Numbered from the stretch's first letter, positions 15,516-24,552 are shown. The stretch is DNA of 64,000 nt from Streptomyces sp. GESEQ-35 (GCF_017948485.1 NZ_JAFFSX010000012.1:235479-299478), one strand, 5' to 3'. Numbers and translations are program-made. Notes: generated by a model not told the origin, from the sequence alone.

Positions 15516-15535
15516 CTTGTGAAGGCGTTCACAAG
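15516..15535. promoter_or_regulatory. Rex-like operator upstream of ltrA-type gene
   Basis: CTTGTGAA-GGCG-TTCACAAG is a perfect 8-4-8 palindrome. Its core TGTGAAGGCGTTCACA (15518-15533) differs at one of 16 positions from the S. coelicolor Rex operator consensus TGTGAACGCGTTCACA. It lies about 37-52 bp before the ATG at 15570, a promoter-overlapping position. Rex is an NADH-sensing repressor of respiratory genes. Confidence 0.6.
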
Positions 15536-15569
15536 AAATTCCTGCCGGTTATCTGCTGTGCTTGGACTC

Positions 15570-16811
15570 ATGACGTCCAGTTCGACTCCCGCGCCGGACT
15601 CTCCCCGCGCGCCCGAAAGCCATCGGCCGCTGCGCAAGCTCACGGCCCGTGGCCGTGGTGAGGCGCACCGGGCCGCCACTCCGCTGGAACTCTTCTTCGA
15701 CCTGTGTTTCGTCGTGGCCATCGCCCAGGCGGGAATCCAGCTGGTGCACGCCGTCGCCGAGGGACACGCGGGCGAGGGGATCCTCAACTACGCGATGGTC
15801 TTCTTCGCCATCTGGTGGGCCTGGATGAACTTCACCTGGTTCGCCTCGGCGTACGACAACGACGACGTCCTCTACCGGGTCGTCACCCTGATCCAGATCG
15901 CCGGTGTGCTGGTCCTGGCGGCCGGGGTGTCCCGGGCGTTCGAGGACCACGAGTTCCTGGCGGTCTGGCTGGGCTATGTGATCATGCGGCTCGCCCTCGC
16001 GTCACAGTGGCTGCGGGCGGCCAGGTCGAGCGAGGGCCCGGAGAGAACGATGGCCCTGCGGTACGCCACCGGCGTACTGCTGTGCCTGGTCGGCTGGGCG
16101 GGGCTGGTGGTCCTGCCCGAGGACGCCAGGCCCTGGCTCTTCCTGGTGATGGCGATCCTCGAGATGTGCGTGCCGCCGTACGCGGAGAGGGGCCACCCCA
16201 CGGCTTGGCATCCGCGCCATATCGCCGAGCGGTACGGGCTGTTCACGATCATCGTGCTCGGCGAGACCGTCGCCGCGGCCACGGTCGCCATGAAGGCCGG
16301 TATCGACGAGAACGACGAGCTGAGCGACCTGCTGCCGATCGCCGCGGGCGGGCTGCTGATCATCTTCGCCGCGTGGTGGATCTACTTCGTGGTGCCGATC
16401 CATGCTCACCTGCGCTCCAACAGACAGTCGTTCCTGTGGGGTTACGGCCACTACCTGGTCTTCGCCTCGGCGGCCGCGATCGGCGCGGGTCTGGAGGTGG
16501 CGGTCGAGCAGGCCGTGGGCAAGGCGCACATTTCGACGCTGGCCGCGTCCGCCTCGGTGACCCTGCCGACGGCGCTCTACCTGCTCACCGTCTGGGCACT
16601 GCACTCCCGTCACTTCAAGGTGGGCATCGCCCAGCAGCTGGTGCTGCCGACGACCGCCCTGCTGGTGATCTGCTGCACCTTCCTGGGCGAGTGGGCGGTG
16701 CTCGCGGCCGGCCTCGTATCGGCGCTGGCGGTGGCGACCGGGACGACACTGACGGCTCGCGCGGCGGGCCGGGAGGACAGACAGGGGGAGGTGACCGAGC
16801 CGATCACCTAA
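15570..16811 (+). CDS. Low-temperature requirement A (LtrA) family membrane protein
   Basis: 413 residues. After a polar 35-residue start comes the LtrA signature TPLELFFDLCFVVAIAQ, then about 10-12 membrane segments with IWWAWMNFTWFASAYDNDD, WHPRHIAERYGLFTIIVLGE and WWIYFVVP. The GERYGLF..GE motif and the DND loop are the family's conserved polar residues. Function is unknown beyond a Listeria cold-growth phenotype that gave the name. Only 62 bp separate it from the P1 peptidase, so the two may be cotranscribed. A Rex-like palindrome lies at its promoter, suggesting redox control. Confidence 0.85.
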   Translation: MTSSSTPAPDSPRAPESHRPLRKLTARGRGEAHRAATPLELFFDLCFVVAIAQAGIQLVHAVAEGHAGEGILNYAMVFFAIWWAWMNFTWFASAYDNDDVLYRVVTLIQIAGVLVLAAGVSRAFEDHEFLAVWLGYVIMRLALASQWLRAARSSEGPERTMALRYATGVLLCLVGWAGLVVLPEDARPWLFLVMAILEMCVPPYAERGHPTAWHPRHIAERYGLFTIIVLGETVAAATVAMKAGIDENDELSDLLPIAAGGLLIIFAAWWIYFVVPIHAHLRSNRQSFLWGYGHYLVFASAAAIGAGLEVAVEQAVGKAHISTLAASASVTLPTALYLLTVWALHSRHFKVGIAQQLVLPTTALLVICCTFLGEWAVLAAGLVSALAVATGTTLTARAAGREDRQGEVTEPIT

Positions 16812-16873
16812 GGGGCGGCCGAACGGCCAAGGAGGTCATGGGAAGAGGCCCGTCACTGGACAACACTGGGCGC

Positions 16874-17902
16874 ATGACAGTTGATGCTCTGACAGACGTC
16901 GCGGGGCTGCGGGTGGGACACGCGACGCGCACCGACAACGGTTGGCTCACCGGCACCACGGTCGTCCTCGCGCCGGACGGCGGGGCCGTCGCCGCCGTGG
17001 ACGTACGCGGCGGCGGCCCCGGCACCAAGGAGACGGACGCACTCGATCCGCGCAACCTCGTGCAGAAGGTCGAGGCGATCGTGCTGACGGGCGGCAGCGC
17101 GTACGGGCTCGATGCGGCGTCCGGAGTGATGGCCTGGCTGGAGGAGCGGGGACGCGGGGTGCGGGTGGGGGTGGATCCGGCGCATGTCGTGCCGGTGGTG
17201 CCTGCCGCCTGCGTCTTCGATCTGGGCCGCGGCGGCGACTTCCGGGCCAGGCCCGACGCCGCCACCGGACGGGCAGCGGTCGAGGCGGCTGCGGCGAGTG
17301 AGCTCGGCGCACGCGTGGCGGAGGGATGCGTGGGCGCCGGGACGGGCGCCACCGTCGGACCGATGAAGGGCGGCGTCGGCACCGCGAGCACCGTCCTCGA
17401 CTCCGGGATCACGGTCGCCGCGCTGGTGGTCGCGAACGCGGCGGGTTCGGTGGCGGATCCGGAAACGGGCGTGCTGTACGGGGAGTTGCTCCAGGGGCGG
17501 GTGAGCTGGCCGGAGGCACACGTCCACGACGCCGCGCGTCGGCGTCTGGCCGAGATCGCGGCCAAGAACGCGCCTCCGCCGCTGAACACCACGCTCGCGG
17601 TGGTGGCCACGGATGCGGTGCTGTCGAAGGCGCAGGCGCAGAAGCTGGCCGGCACGGCGCACGACGGCATCGCGCGTGCCGTGCGGCCGGTGCATCTGCT
17701 CAACGACGGGGACACGGTCTTCACGCTGGCGACGGGAGAGCACGCCCTCGACGCCGAGCACCCCCTCGCCCTGAACGAGCTCCTCGCGGCGGGCGCGGAT
17801 CTGGTGACGCGGGCCATCGTGCGTGCCGTACACGCCGCCGAGTCGGTGGACGGACCGGGCGGGGCGTGGCCGTCGTACGGGGAGTTGTACGGGAGGCGGT
17901 GA
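16874..17902 (+). CDS. P1 (S58/DmpA) family peptidase
   Basis: 342 residues. The family pattern is clear: LTDVAGLRVGHAT (6-18), VDVRGGGPGTKETDAL (42-57), LTGGSAYGLDAASGVM (71-86) and VGPMKGGVGTAS (161-172). The N|T step in PPLNTTLAVVATDA (Asn238-Thr239) matches the autocleavage site of NylC/DmpA-type Ntn hydrolases, making Thr239 the probable nucleophile. Members hydrolyse N-terminal D- or L-amino-acid amides, beta-peptides or nylon oligomers. No export signal is visible, so it should act in the cytoplasm. It lies just downstream of ltrA. Confidence 0.85.
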   Translation: MTVDALTDVAGLRVGHATRTDNGWLTGTTVVLAPDGGAVAAVDVRGGGPGTKETDALDPRNLVQKVEAIVLTGGSAYGLDAASGVMAWLEERGRGVRVGVDPAHVVPVVPAACVFDLGRGGDFRARPDAATGRAAVEAAAASELGARVAEGCVGAGTGATVGPMKGGVGTASTVLDSGITVAALVVANAAGSVADPETGVLYGELLQGRVSWPEAHVHDAARRRLAEIAAKNAPPPLNTTLAVVATDAVLSKAQAQKLAGTAHDGIARAVRPVHLLNDGDTVFTLATGEHALDAEHPLALNELLAAGADLVTRAIVRAVHAAESVDGPGGAWPSYGELYGRR

Positions 17903-18117
17903 CGGCGGCGGGCGGCTGTGCGGGCGCCGGGCGGCGTCGATACGGGAGGAGTTGGCACGGCTCGGGAGTGTGCGGGCCTGATCGCTGCGCGGGATTGTCC
18001 CGGTTCTGTCACGTGATGGCATTCATGGCGGCCGAAGGGAACCCGACCGGGTGCCGAACCGCTCTTTCTCCACGCACTGGAGCGGATCACTCACATCACA
18101 TGAACCTGGAGCAGCTA

Positions 18118-19335
18118 GTGACAACGCCGGACATAGCAGCACGGCGCGCACTGGGGGCTTGTGCCGTCCTCATGGTCGGCGCCCTCGCCCTCACCGGGTG
18201 CGGCGGCAGCGCCAACGCCAGCAACGACAACAAGGGCGGCCAGGACGATCCGAAGTCGTCCGCCGCGAAGGTCGTCATCTCGGCGAAGAACGGCTCGACC
18301 GGCGCGTCGATCAACACGACCGGCGTACAGGTGAGCGACGGCAGGCTGAGCGACGTGAAGATGACGGTCGCGGGCGCGGGGACGGCCGTACCGGGCGAGA
18401 TATCCGCGGACGGCGCCAGTTGGAAGCCCGCGGAGCAGCTGGAGCGCGGGACGAAGTACGAGATAGCGGCGACCGCCAAGGACGCGGACGGCAAGGCGGT
18501 GGCCGCCAAGTCCCTCTTCACCACCGTCTCCAAGGACAACAGCTTCATCGGGACGTACACCCCGGACAACGGGACGACGGTCGGTGTCGGGATGCCGGTG
18601 TCGTTCAACTTCGACAAGGTGATCAGCGACAAGAAGGCCGTGCAGTCGCACATCACGGTGACGTCGAGCAGCGGGCAGAAGGTGGCCGGGCACTGGTTCG
18701 GGACGCAGCGGCTCGACTTCAGGCCCCAGGAGTACTGGAAGGCCGGTTCCAAGGTCACGATGAAGATCGACCTGGACGGCGTGGAGGGCGCGAACGGCGT
18801 CTACGGGGTGCAGCAGAAGACCGTCACCTTCACCATCGGGCGCTCACAGGTCTCCACCGTCGACGTCAACACGCAGACGATGACGGTCGTACGGGACGGC
18901 AGGACGGTCAAGTCGGTGCCGATCTCGGCGGGCAGCTCGGAGTTCTCCACGTACAACGGGCAGATGGTGATCTCCGAGAAGTTCAAGCAGGTACGCATGG
19001 ACAGCCGGACGGTCGATCTCGCCAACGCGTACGACATCAAGGACGTGCCGAACGCGATGCGGCTGACGACCTCCGGCACCTTCATCCACGGCAACTACTG
19101 GTACAACAAGGGCAATCCGCCCTTCGGCAACCAGGGCACCAGCCACGGCTGCGTCGGCCTTCAGGACGTCAAGGGCGCCCAGGGGGACACGCCCGCCAAG
19201 TCGTTCTACGACAGCTCGATGGTCGGGGACGTGGTGATCGTCAAGAACTCCCCCGACAAGCAGGTGTCGCCGGACAACGGGTTCAGCGACTGGAACATGT
19301 CGTGGAGCGCGTGGCTCGCAGGAAGTGCGGCCTAG
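18118..19335 (+). CDS. L,D-transpeptidase lipoprotein (YkuD, Ig-like domains)
   Basis: 405 residues from GTG 18118. The signal peptide ends in the lipobox LALTGC (Cys28), so it is anchored outside the membrane. Two Ig-like regions (about 45-130 and 135-225; KVVISAKNGSTG and SFIGTYTPDNGTTVGVGMPV) precede the YkuD catalytic domain. The domain ends in GTFIHGNYWYN and the active-site SHGCVGLQ (His343, Cys345). It should form 3-3 cross-links between meso/LL-DAP residues of peptidoglycan and resist most penicillins. The architecture matches mycobacterial LdtMt2-type enzymes. A further ATG (18100) six codons upstream is possible but has no better ribosome-binding site. Confidence 0.92.
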   Translation: MTTPDIAARRALGACAVLMVGALALTGCGGSANASNDNKGGQDDPKSSAAKVVISAKNGSTGASINTTGVQVSDGRLSDVKMTVAGAGTAVPGEISADGASWKPAEQLERGTKYEIAATAKDADGKAVAAKSLFTTVSKDNSFIGTYTPDNGTTVGVGMPVSFNFDKVISDKKAVQSHITVTSSSGQKVAGHWFGTQRLDFRPQEYWKAGSKVTMKIDLDGVEGANGVYGVQQKTVTFTIGRSQVSTVDVNTQTMTVVRDGRTVKSVPISAGSSEFSTYNGQMVISEKFKQVRMDSRTVDLANAYDIKDVPNAMRLTTSGTFIHGNYWYNKGNPPFGNQGTSHGCVGLQDVKGAQGDTPAKSFYDSSMVGDVVIVKNSPDKQVSPDNGFSDWNMSWSAWLAGSAA

Positions 19336-19391
19336 TCGCCGAGCGGCGGGCAAATCTCTTCTCACCAGCACGTTTTGACGGACCATTGGGT

Positions 19392-19412
19392 CGCGTGGGA
19401 ACTTCCCACGCG
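19392..19412. terminator. Probable terminator after the L,D-transpeptidase gene
   Basis: CGCGTGGGA-ACT-TCCCACGCG, a perfect 9-bp stem with a 3-nt loop, starts 57 bp after the stop codon. A run of four Ts (GCGCGTTTTCC) follows about 10 bp later. Confidence 0.7.
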
Positions 19413-19440
19413 GCCCGCGCGTTTTCCGAGCGCACGTTTT

Positions 19441-19470
19441 CTCGGTTCCCGGACATGATGTCCGACCGAG
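19441..19470. promoter_or_regulatory. Nested palindrome in the DUF6227 leader
   Basis: CTCGGT-TCC-CGGACAT-G-ATGTCCG-ACCGAG. The inner CGGACATGATGTCCG (19450-19464) is a perfect 15-nt palindrome, extended by six paired outer bases with a 3-nt bulge. It ends 51 bp before the TTG start and just upstream of a possible -10 (TACGGT), a position suited to an operator. No known consensus recognised. Confidence 0.4.
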
Positions 19471-19521
19471 GGGCTACGGTATGCACCCACAAGGTGACAT
19501 GCAGCAACGCCGGGAGAAACC

Positions 19522-20268
19522 TTGAGCGTTCCGTACGAGACGGCAGCGTACGAACCACCCGAGTCGCCCGAGTCTCCGGAGGAGCACCTCGCGCGACTCC
19601 TCGGCCGTGCCCTGAACTCCTTCGAGCTGCCCGACGAGACGATACGACGGCTCGACTGCGCGCTGGCGCACGACAGCTCGCTGCACTCCGCGCACCACAG
19701 CGCGGGACTGCACCGCGAGACATACCGGCACACCTGGCTGCTCGCCGACGGCTCGGCGCTCACTCTCTGGGAGCTCGTCCACAACACCGCACCGGGCAGC
19801 GCCCCGCAGCACGAGGTGTACGTCGACGAGGAGGAACTGCGCGCCGCCACCGCCCGGCTGCCGCTGCCCGCGGACGCGCCGGACTTCGAACTCCCCGTGA
19901 CGGTGCAGCTGTCACCGATCCCGGCGCCCCGGCACGCGTATATGCAGGACGACTCGGCGGACCACGCGCGCCGGCTCCTGCGCCGCGCGGAGAACCCGGA
20001 CCGGCCGGGGGAGGACACGGCCGCGCTGCTGACCACGGCGTGCGCGCACCAGATCACGCAGGCTTTCGGACGCCCGTGCCGCGCCGGGCGCGCGGGACTG
20101 GGTTACGCGCTGTACGAGCACGCCTTCCTGCTGCACGACGGCGAGGAGATCTCCCTCTGGGAGGTCGAGCACACGGTGACGCCCGACGGGCGTCACATGT
20201 GCGAGGTCTACGTCACCGAGGACGCGGCCCGGGACGCGATGGAGCGGCGGGCGGCACAGGTCTCCTGA
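19522..20268 (+). CDS. DUF6227 family protein
   Basis: 248 residues, TTG start with GGGAG 8 bp upstream. The protein is cytoplasmic and has two similar halves: the motif H-(T/A)-(W/F)-LL-x-DG-S/E-x-(S/A)-L-(T/S)-LWE followed by (E/V)-H and (H)EVYV occurs at about 66-100 (HTWLLADGSALTLWELVH) and again at about 203-235 (HAFLLHDGEEISLWEVEH ... CEVYV). This internal duplication is visible directly. The family is confined to Streptomyces and relatives and has no known function. It stands alone between a probable terminator and the fru operon. Confidence 0.75.
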   Translation: MSVPYETAAYEPPESPESPEEHLARLLGRALNSFELPDETIRRLDCALAHDSSLHSAHHSAGLHRETYRHTWLLADGSALTLWELVHNTAPGSAPQHEVYVDEEELRAATARLPLPADAPDFELPVTVQLSPIPAPRHAYMQDDSADHARRLLRRAENPDRPGEDTAALLTTACAHQITQAFGRPCRAGRAGLGYALYEHAFLLHDGEEISLWEVEHTVTPDGRHMCEVYVTEDAARDAMERRAAQVS

Positions 20269-20314
20269 CCGCCGGGCACCGGGGCAGGGGCGCTCCAGGG
20301 CTGCCGTAGGCGGA

Positions 20315-20375
20315 CGGCTCACCGCGCCACAAGCGGATGTGCGGTCGGCTCACCGCCCACAAGCGGATGTGCGGT
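20315..20375. repeat. Tandem 31/30-bp direct repeat
   Basis: Two adjacent copies begin at 20315 and 20346, each starting CGGCTCACCGC and ending CACAAGCGGATGTGCGGT; the second lacks one base. The right copy forms the left arm of the terminator that follows. Confidence 0.75.
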
Positions 20376-20414
20376 CGGCCGCGGCCCTCCGGAGAGAACC
20401 GCGGCCGACCGCAC
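20369..20414. terminator. Strong terminator between DUF6227 and fruA
   Basis: GTGCGGTCGGCCGCGG and its exact complement form a 16-bp stem around a 14-nt loop, between the convergent DUF6227 (+) and fruA (-) genes. It should end fruRKA transcription 28 bp after the fruA stop. Confidence 0.8.
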
Positions 20415-20441
20415 CGTTGCCGTGCCGTGCCGTGTGCGCCG

Positions 20442-22541
20442 TTACGCCGCCACCGGCTGCTTGGCCTCCGCCGGTGCCGTGGGCGAGCCCGCCGTCCCGG
20501 CGCTCACCGTGCCCGGGGCCGACTTACGCATGCCCTTGAGGACGACCACCAGGGCCGTGGTGACACACACGCCCGCCGCGATGGCGACCAGGAAGAGGAA
20601 CGGGTTGCCGATCAGCGGGACCACGAAGATGCCGCCGTGCGGGGCGCGCAGCGTGGCGTCGAAGGCCATCGACAGGGCGCCGGTGACCGCGCCGCCCGCC
20701 ATGGAGGCGGGGATCACCCGCAGCGGGTCGGCCGCGGCGAACGGGATCGCGCCCTCGGAGATGAAGGAGGCGCCGAGGACCCAGGCGGCCTTGCCGTTCT
20801 CGCGCTCGGTCGGGGTGAAGAGCTTCGCACGCACGGTCGTCGCCAGGGCCATGGCCAGCGGCGGCACCATACCGGCCGCCATCACGGCCGCCATGATCTT
20901 CATCGCGGAGTCGCTGGGGCTCGCGACCGCGATGCCCGCCGTGGCGAAGGTGTACGCGACCTTGTTGACGGGGCCGCCGAGGTCGAAGCACATCATCAGG
21001 CCGAGGAGGGCGCCGAGCAGGACGGCGTTGGCGCCGGAGAGCCCGTTCAGCCAGTCGGTCATGCCCTTCTGGGCCTCGGCGATGGGCTTGCCGATCACCA
21101 CGAACATCAGGAAGCCGACGATCGCCGAGGAGATCAGCGGGATCACCACGACCGGCATGATGCCGCGCACCGCCGGGTGGATCTTGACCTTCTGGATGGC
21201 CATCACCACGCCACCGGCGATCAGACCGGCGGCCAGACCGCCGAGGAAGCCCGCGTTGATGGTGAGGGAGATCGCGCCGCCGACGAAGCCGGGCACGAGG
21301 CCCGGCCGGTCGGCCATGCCGTAGGCGATGTAGCCGGCCAGCACCGGGACGAGGAACTGGAAGGCCACGCCGCCGATCTGGAACAGCAGCGCGCCCCAGC
21401 TGTCCACCTGGGTCCACGCGAAGTGGTCCATGACCGACGGCGCCTTGTTGACCTCCCAGCCGCCGATCGCGAAGCCGAGGGCGATCAGCAGACCGCCCGC
21501 GGCGACGAACGGGACCATGTAACTGACGCCGGACATCAGCCACTTGCGCAGCTTGGTGCCGTAGCCCTCGGAGGAGTCGCCGGCCCGCTCGACGGGCGTC
21601 GGAGCGGACCCGCCCGTCGCCTCACCCCGCTCCGCCTTGCCGCGCACCTCGGTGATCAGCTCGCCGGGCCGGTTGATGCCCGCCTTCACTCCGACGTCGA
21701 CCGTCGGCTTCCCGGCGAACCGCTCCTTCTCCCGTACGGGCACGTCGTGCGCGAAGATCACGCCGTCCGCCGCCGCGATGACCGCCGGGTCGAGCCGGGT
21801 GAAGCCGGCCGAGCCCTGCGGCTCGACGACGACCTCGACGCCCGCCTCGCGGCCCGCGTTCTCCAGCGACTCGGCCGCCATGTAGGTGTGGGCGATGCCG
21901 GTGGGGCAGGAGGTGACGGCGACGATGCGGAAGGGGCGCTCACCGGAGTCGGACGGGTCGCCCGACTCCGGTGCCTGCGCCGTGCTGACCGCTGCGGCGT
22001 CGGCGGAGGCCGCCCCCGACGCCGCAGCGGTGTCTTCGGAGGCGCGCTCAGCGCTCTGCACGCCCTCGGCCGCGCCCTCGGCGCCGCTCTCCGCCGGCGC
22101 CTCGTCCCCACGGATCAGCGCCGCCGCGGCCGCCGCGTCGCCCACCGCCCGCAACGCGTCCGTGAACTCGGTGTTCATCAGCTGCCGGGCCAGCGACGAC
22201 AGGATCGTCAGGTGGGCGTCGTCGGCGCCGGCGGGCGCGGCGATCAGGAAGATCAGGTCGGCGGGACCGTCCGCCGCACCGAAGTCGATGCCGGCGGCAC
22301 TGCGCCCGAAGCCGAGCGTCGGCTCGGTGACGTGCTCGCTGCGGCAGTGCGGGATGCCGATGCCGCCGTCGAGACCGGTCGGCATCTGCGCCTCGCGGGC
22401 GGCCACGTCGGCGAGAAAGCCCTCCAGGTCGGTCACCCGGCCCAGGGCGACCATGCGCTCGGCGAGGGCACGGGCCGCCGCTTCCTTCGTATCGGCGGAC
22501 AGGTCGAGATCGACCAGGTCCGCGGTGATCATGTCGCTCAT
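20442..22541 (-). CDS. fruA: Fructose-specific PTS enzyme IIABC
   Basis: 699 residues. EIIA (about 1-145) carries the phosphorylated His65 in GGIGIPHCRS. An Ala/Ser/Glu linker leads to EIIB (about 204-305) with Cys212 in VAVTSCPTGIAHTYMAAE. EIIC (about 340-690) is the membrane channel with about 8-9 segments, containing GGPVNKVAY and FISEGAIPFAA. It imports fructose as fructose-1-phosphate. The order A-B-C in one chain is usual for actinobacterial FruA. It is the last gene of fruR-fruK-fruA, though 271 bp separate it from fruK; that gap has no gene and no hairpin I could support. Confidence 0.95.
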   Translation of the reverse strand: MSDMITADLVDLDLSADTKEAAARALAERMVALGRVTDLEGFLADVAAREAQMPTGLDGGIGIPHCRSEHVTEPTLGFGRSAAGIDFGAADGPADLIFLIAAPAGADDAHLTILSSLARQLMNTEFTDALRAVGDAAAAAALIRGDEAPAESGAEGAAEGVQSAERASEDTAAASGAASADAAAVSTAQAPESGDPSDSGERPFRIVAVTSCPTGIAHTYMAAESLENAGREAGVEVVVEPQGSAGFTRLDPAVIAAADGVIFAHDVPVREKERFAGKPTVDVGVKAGINRPGELITEVRGKAERGEATGGSAPTPVERAGDSSEGYGTKLRKWLMSGVSYMVPFVAAGGLLIALGFAIGGWEVNKAPSVMDHFAWTQVDSWGALLFQIGGVAFQFLVPVLAGYIAYGMADRPGLVPGFVGGAISLTINAGFLGGLAAGLIAGGVVMAIQKVKIHPAVRGIMPVVVIPLISSAIVGFLMFVVIGKPIAEAQKGMTDWLNGLSGANAVLLGALLGLMMCFDLGGPVNKVAYTFATAGIAVASPSDSAMKIMAAVMAAGMVPPLAMALATTVRAKLFTPTERENGKAAWVLGASFISEGAIPFAAADPLRVIPASMAGGAVTGALSMAFDATLRAPHGGIFVVPLIGNPFLFLVAIAAGVCVTTALVVVLKGMRKSAPGTVSAGTAGSPTAPAEAKQPVAA

Positions 22542-22812
22542 CGCGGGCTCCTTCGCTCGCGTATCGCCCTGGTAGTGGGGTGGGCGGGAGGGGTGGGGAC
22601 AGGGGTGCGGTGGGGGGCTTTTGGGGTCGCGGAGGCGAGGTAGGGGATACCCCGCCTCCGCGGGTCGGCAGAGCGGCTCAGGGTGGTGCCCTGCCGGCCG
22701 TCGGCCGCGGCGAGTAACGGGGCGCCTCGCCGCTTCGGCGCCGCTTCGTTGTATGTCCCGGGAGACCCTGTCCGGGACGCAGGAGATGCCATGCCGGCCG
22801 TCGTGCGTACGT

Positions 22813-23760
22813 TCATGACACCGGCTCCGTCAGTACTCGGTCCACCGGGACCTCCCTCGTGACCGTCACCGCCGCCGGGTCCAGGTCGCCCGGCGTCGGC
22901 ATCACGCTGCCGGGCAGCTGGACGGCGGCCGCGCCGTGGGCGACGGCGGACGCGAGCGCTTCGGCGCCGCTGCCGCCGGCGATCAGGAAGCCGGCGAGCG
23001 AGGAGTCACCGGCACCCACGTTGGAGCGCACGGCGTCCACGCGGGCGCTGCCGAACCAGGCGCCCGTGCCGTCCACGAGCAACTGTCCGTCCGCGCCCAG
23101 GCTCGCGAGCACGGCGCGGGCGCCCATCTCGCGCAACTCCTCGGCCGCCTTCACCGCGTCGCCCACCGTCGCCAGCGGACGCCCGACGGCCTCCGCGAGC
23201 TCCTCGGCGTTCGGCTTCACCACGTCGGGCCGCTCACGCAGCGCCTCCAGCAGCGCACGCCCCGAGGTGTCCAGCGCGATGCGCGCACCTCCAGCGTGCG
23301 CCCGCGCGACCACTTCCGCGTACCAGGACGGCGCGAGCCCGCGCGGCAGGCTTCCGCAGCACGCGATCCAGTCGGCGTCGTTCGACTGCCGGTGCACCGT
23401 GTTCAGGAGCAGCTCCTGCTCCTCGGCGGACAGCTCGGGGCCCGGCGCGTTGATCTTCGTCAGCACCCCGTCCGCCTCCGCGAGCGCGATGTTCGAGCGG
23501 GTGGCTCCGGCGACCGGGACCGGCGCGACCTCGATGCCCTGCGCGTCGAGCAGATCGGCGACGAGCGCGCCCGGCGCACCACCCAGAGGCAGAACCGCCA
23601 CCGTGCGCCGTCCGGCGGCCGCAACGGCGCGCGAGACGTTCACGCCCTTGCCGCCGGGGTCCATGCGCTCGCCGGTGGCCCGGATGACCTCACCACGGTC
23701 GAGCGAAGGGACCTCGTACGTGCGGTCCAGGGACGGATTGGGGGTGACGGTGAGGATCAT
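22813..23760 (-). CDS. fruK: 1-phosphofructokinase
   Basis: 315 residues, PfkB/ribokinase fold. The N-terminus ILTVTPNPSLDRTYEV and the DPGGKGVNVSRAVA segment bind the sugar phosphate; NVGAGDSSLAGFL near residue 250 holds the catalytic Asp and anion hole. It phosphorylates fructose-1-phosphate to fructose-1,6-bisphosphate. Its ATG overlaps the fruR stop by 4 bp (ATGA), so the two are translationally coupled. GDS replaces the more common GDA/GDT in the anion hole, which is seen in other actinobacterial FruK proteins. Confidence 0.94.
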   Translation of the reverse strand: MILTVTPNPSLDRTYEVPSLDRGEVIRATGERMDPGGKGVNVSRAVAAAGRRTVAVLPLGGAPGALVADLLDAQGIEVAPVPVAGATRSNIALAEADGVLTKINAPGPELSAEEQELLLNTVHRQSNDADWIACCGSLPRGLAPSWYAEVVARAHAGGARIALDTSGRALLEALRERPDVVKPNAEELAEAVGRPLATVGDAVKAAEELREMGARAVLASLGADGQLLVDGTGAWFGSARVDAVRSNVGAGDSSLAGFLIAGGSGAEALASAVAHGAAAVQLPGSVMPTPGDLDPAAVTVTREVPVDRVLTEPVS

Positions 23761-24518
23761 GCGCGCACTACTTCCGTGCCACCGCGCTCGATCGCGGTGG
23801 CGTCTTCAGGGCTCAGCCCGCTGTCGGTGATCAGCAGGTCCACATCGCTCAGGGCGCCGAACCGGGCGAAGTGCTCCTCGCCGTACTTGGAGGAGTCGGC
23901 GAGCAGCACCACGCGGCGGGCGGCGGCGAGGGCCGCGTGCTTGACCGCTGCCTCGGCGAGGTCGGGGGTGGTCAGGCCATGGTCGGCAGAGAAGCCGTTG
24001 GCCGCCACAAAGAGGACATCCGCCCGGATCTCGCCGTATGCGCGGAGCGCCCAGGCGTCCACGGCGGCGCGCGTACGGTGCCGCACGCGCCCTCCGACGA
24101 GATGGAGCTGGATGCCCGGGTGGTCCGCGAGGCGGGCCGCGATCGGCAGGCTGTGCGTGACGACGGTGAGGGAGGCCTCCAGCGGGATGGCCGCCGCCAG
24201 CCGCGCCACCGTCGTACCGGCGTCGAGGATCATCGTGCCCTCGGTCGGCAGCTCGGCGATGGCCGCCTTGGCGATGTTGTCCTTCTCGTCGGCCGCGGTG
24301 GTCTCGCGCTCGGCGAGGTCCGGCTCGAAGTCGAGGCGTCCGGCCGGGATGGCACCGCCGTGCACCCGGCGCAGCAGGCCGGCGCGGTCCAGAGCCTTCA
24401 GGTCCCGGCGGATCGTCTCGGCCGTGACCTGGAACTCCTCGGCCAGCGACACCACGTCCACACGCCCGCCGTCACGAGCGAGCCGGAGGATCTCCTGCTG
24501 CCGTTCCGGTGCGTACAT
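23757..24518 (-). CDS. fruR: DeoR-family repressor of the fructose operon
   Basis: 253 residues. The N-terminal helix-turn-helix (RQQEILRLARDGGRVDVVSL ... TAETIRRDLKALDRAGLLRR) is the DeoR signature; the C-terminal DeoRC sensor domain contains GTMILDAGTTVARLAAAI, LTVVTHSLPIA and the phosphosugar loop. It should sense fructose-1-phosphate or the bisphosphate and control fruRKA. It is the first gene of the operon, and DeoR-like repeats are seen 34 bp upstream. Confidence 0.9.
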   Translation of the reverse strand: MYAPERQQEILRLARDGGRVDVVSLAEEFQVTAETIRRDLKALDRAGLLRRVHGGAIPAGRLDFEPDLAERETTAADEKDNIAKAAIAELPTEGTMILDAGTTVARLAAAIPLEASLTVVTHSLPIAARLADHPGIQLHLVGGRVRHRTRAAVDAWALRAYGEIRADVLFVAANGFSADHGLTTPDLAEAAVKHAALAAARRVVLLADSSKYGEEHFARFGALSDVDLLITDSGLSPEDATAIERGGTEVVRA

Positions 24519-24552
24519 GCCCGTTCGCCTCCGACCCTTGCCCGAACTTGTG

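Noticed and set aside
20337..22643. Long plus-strand frame (768 codons)
   Set aside because: Antisense to fruA; Arg/His/Gly-rich shadow.
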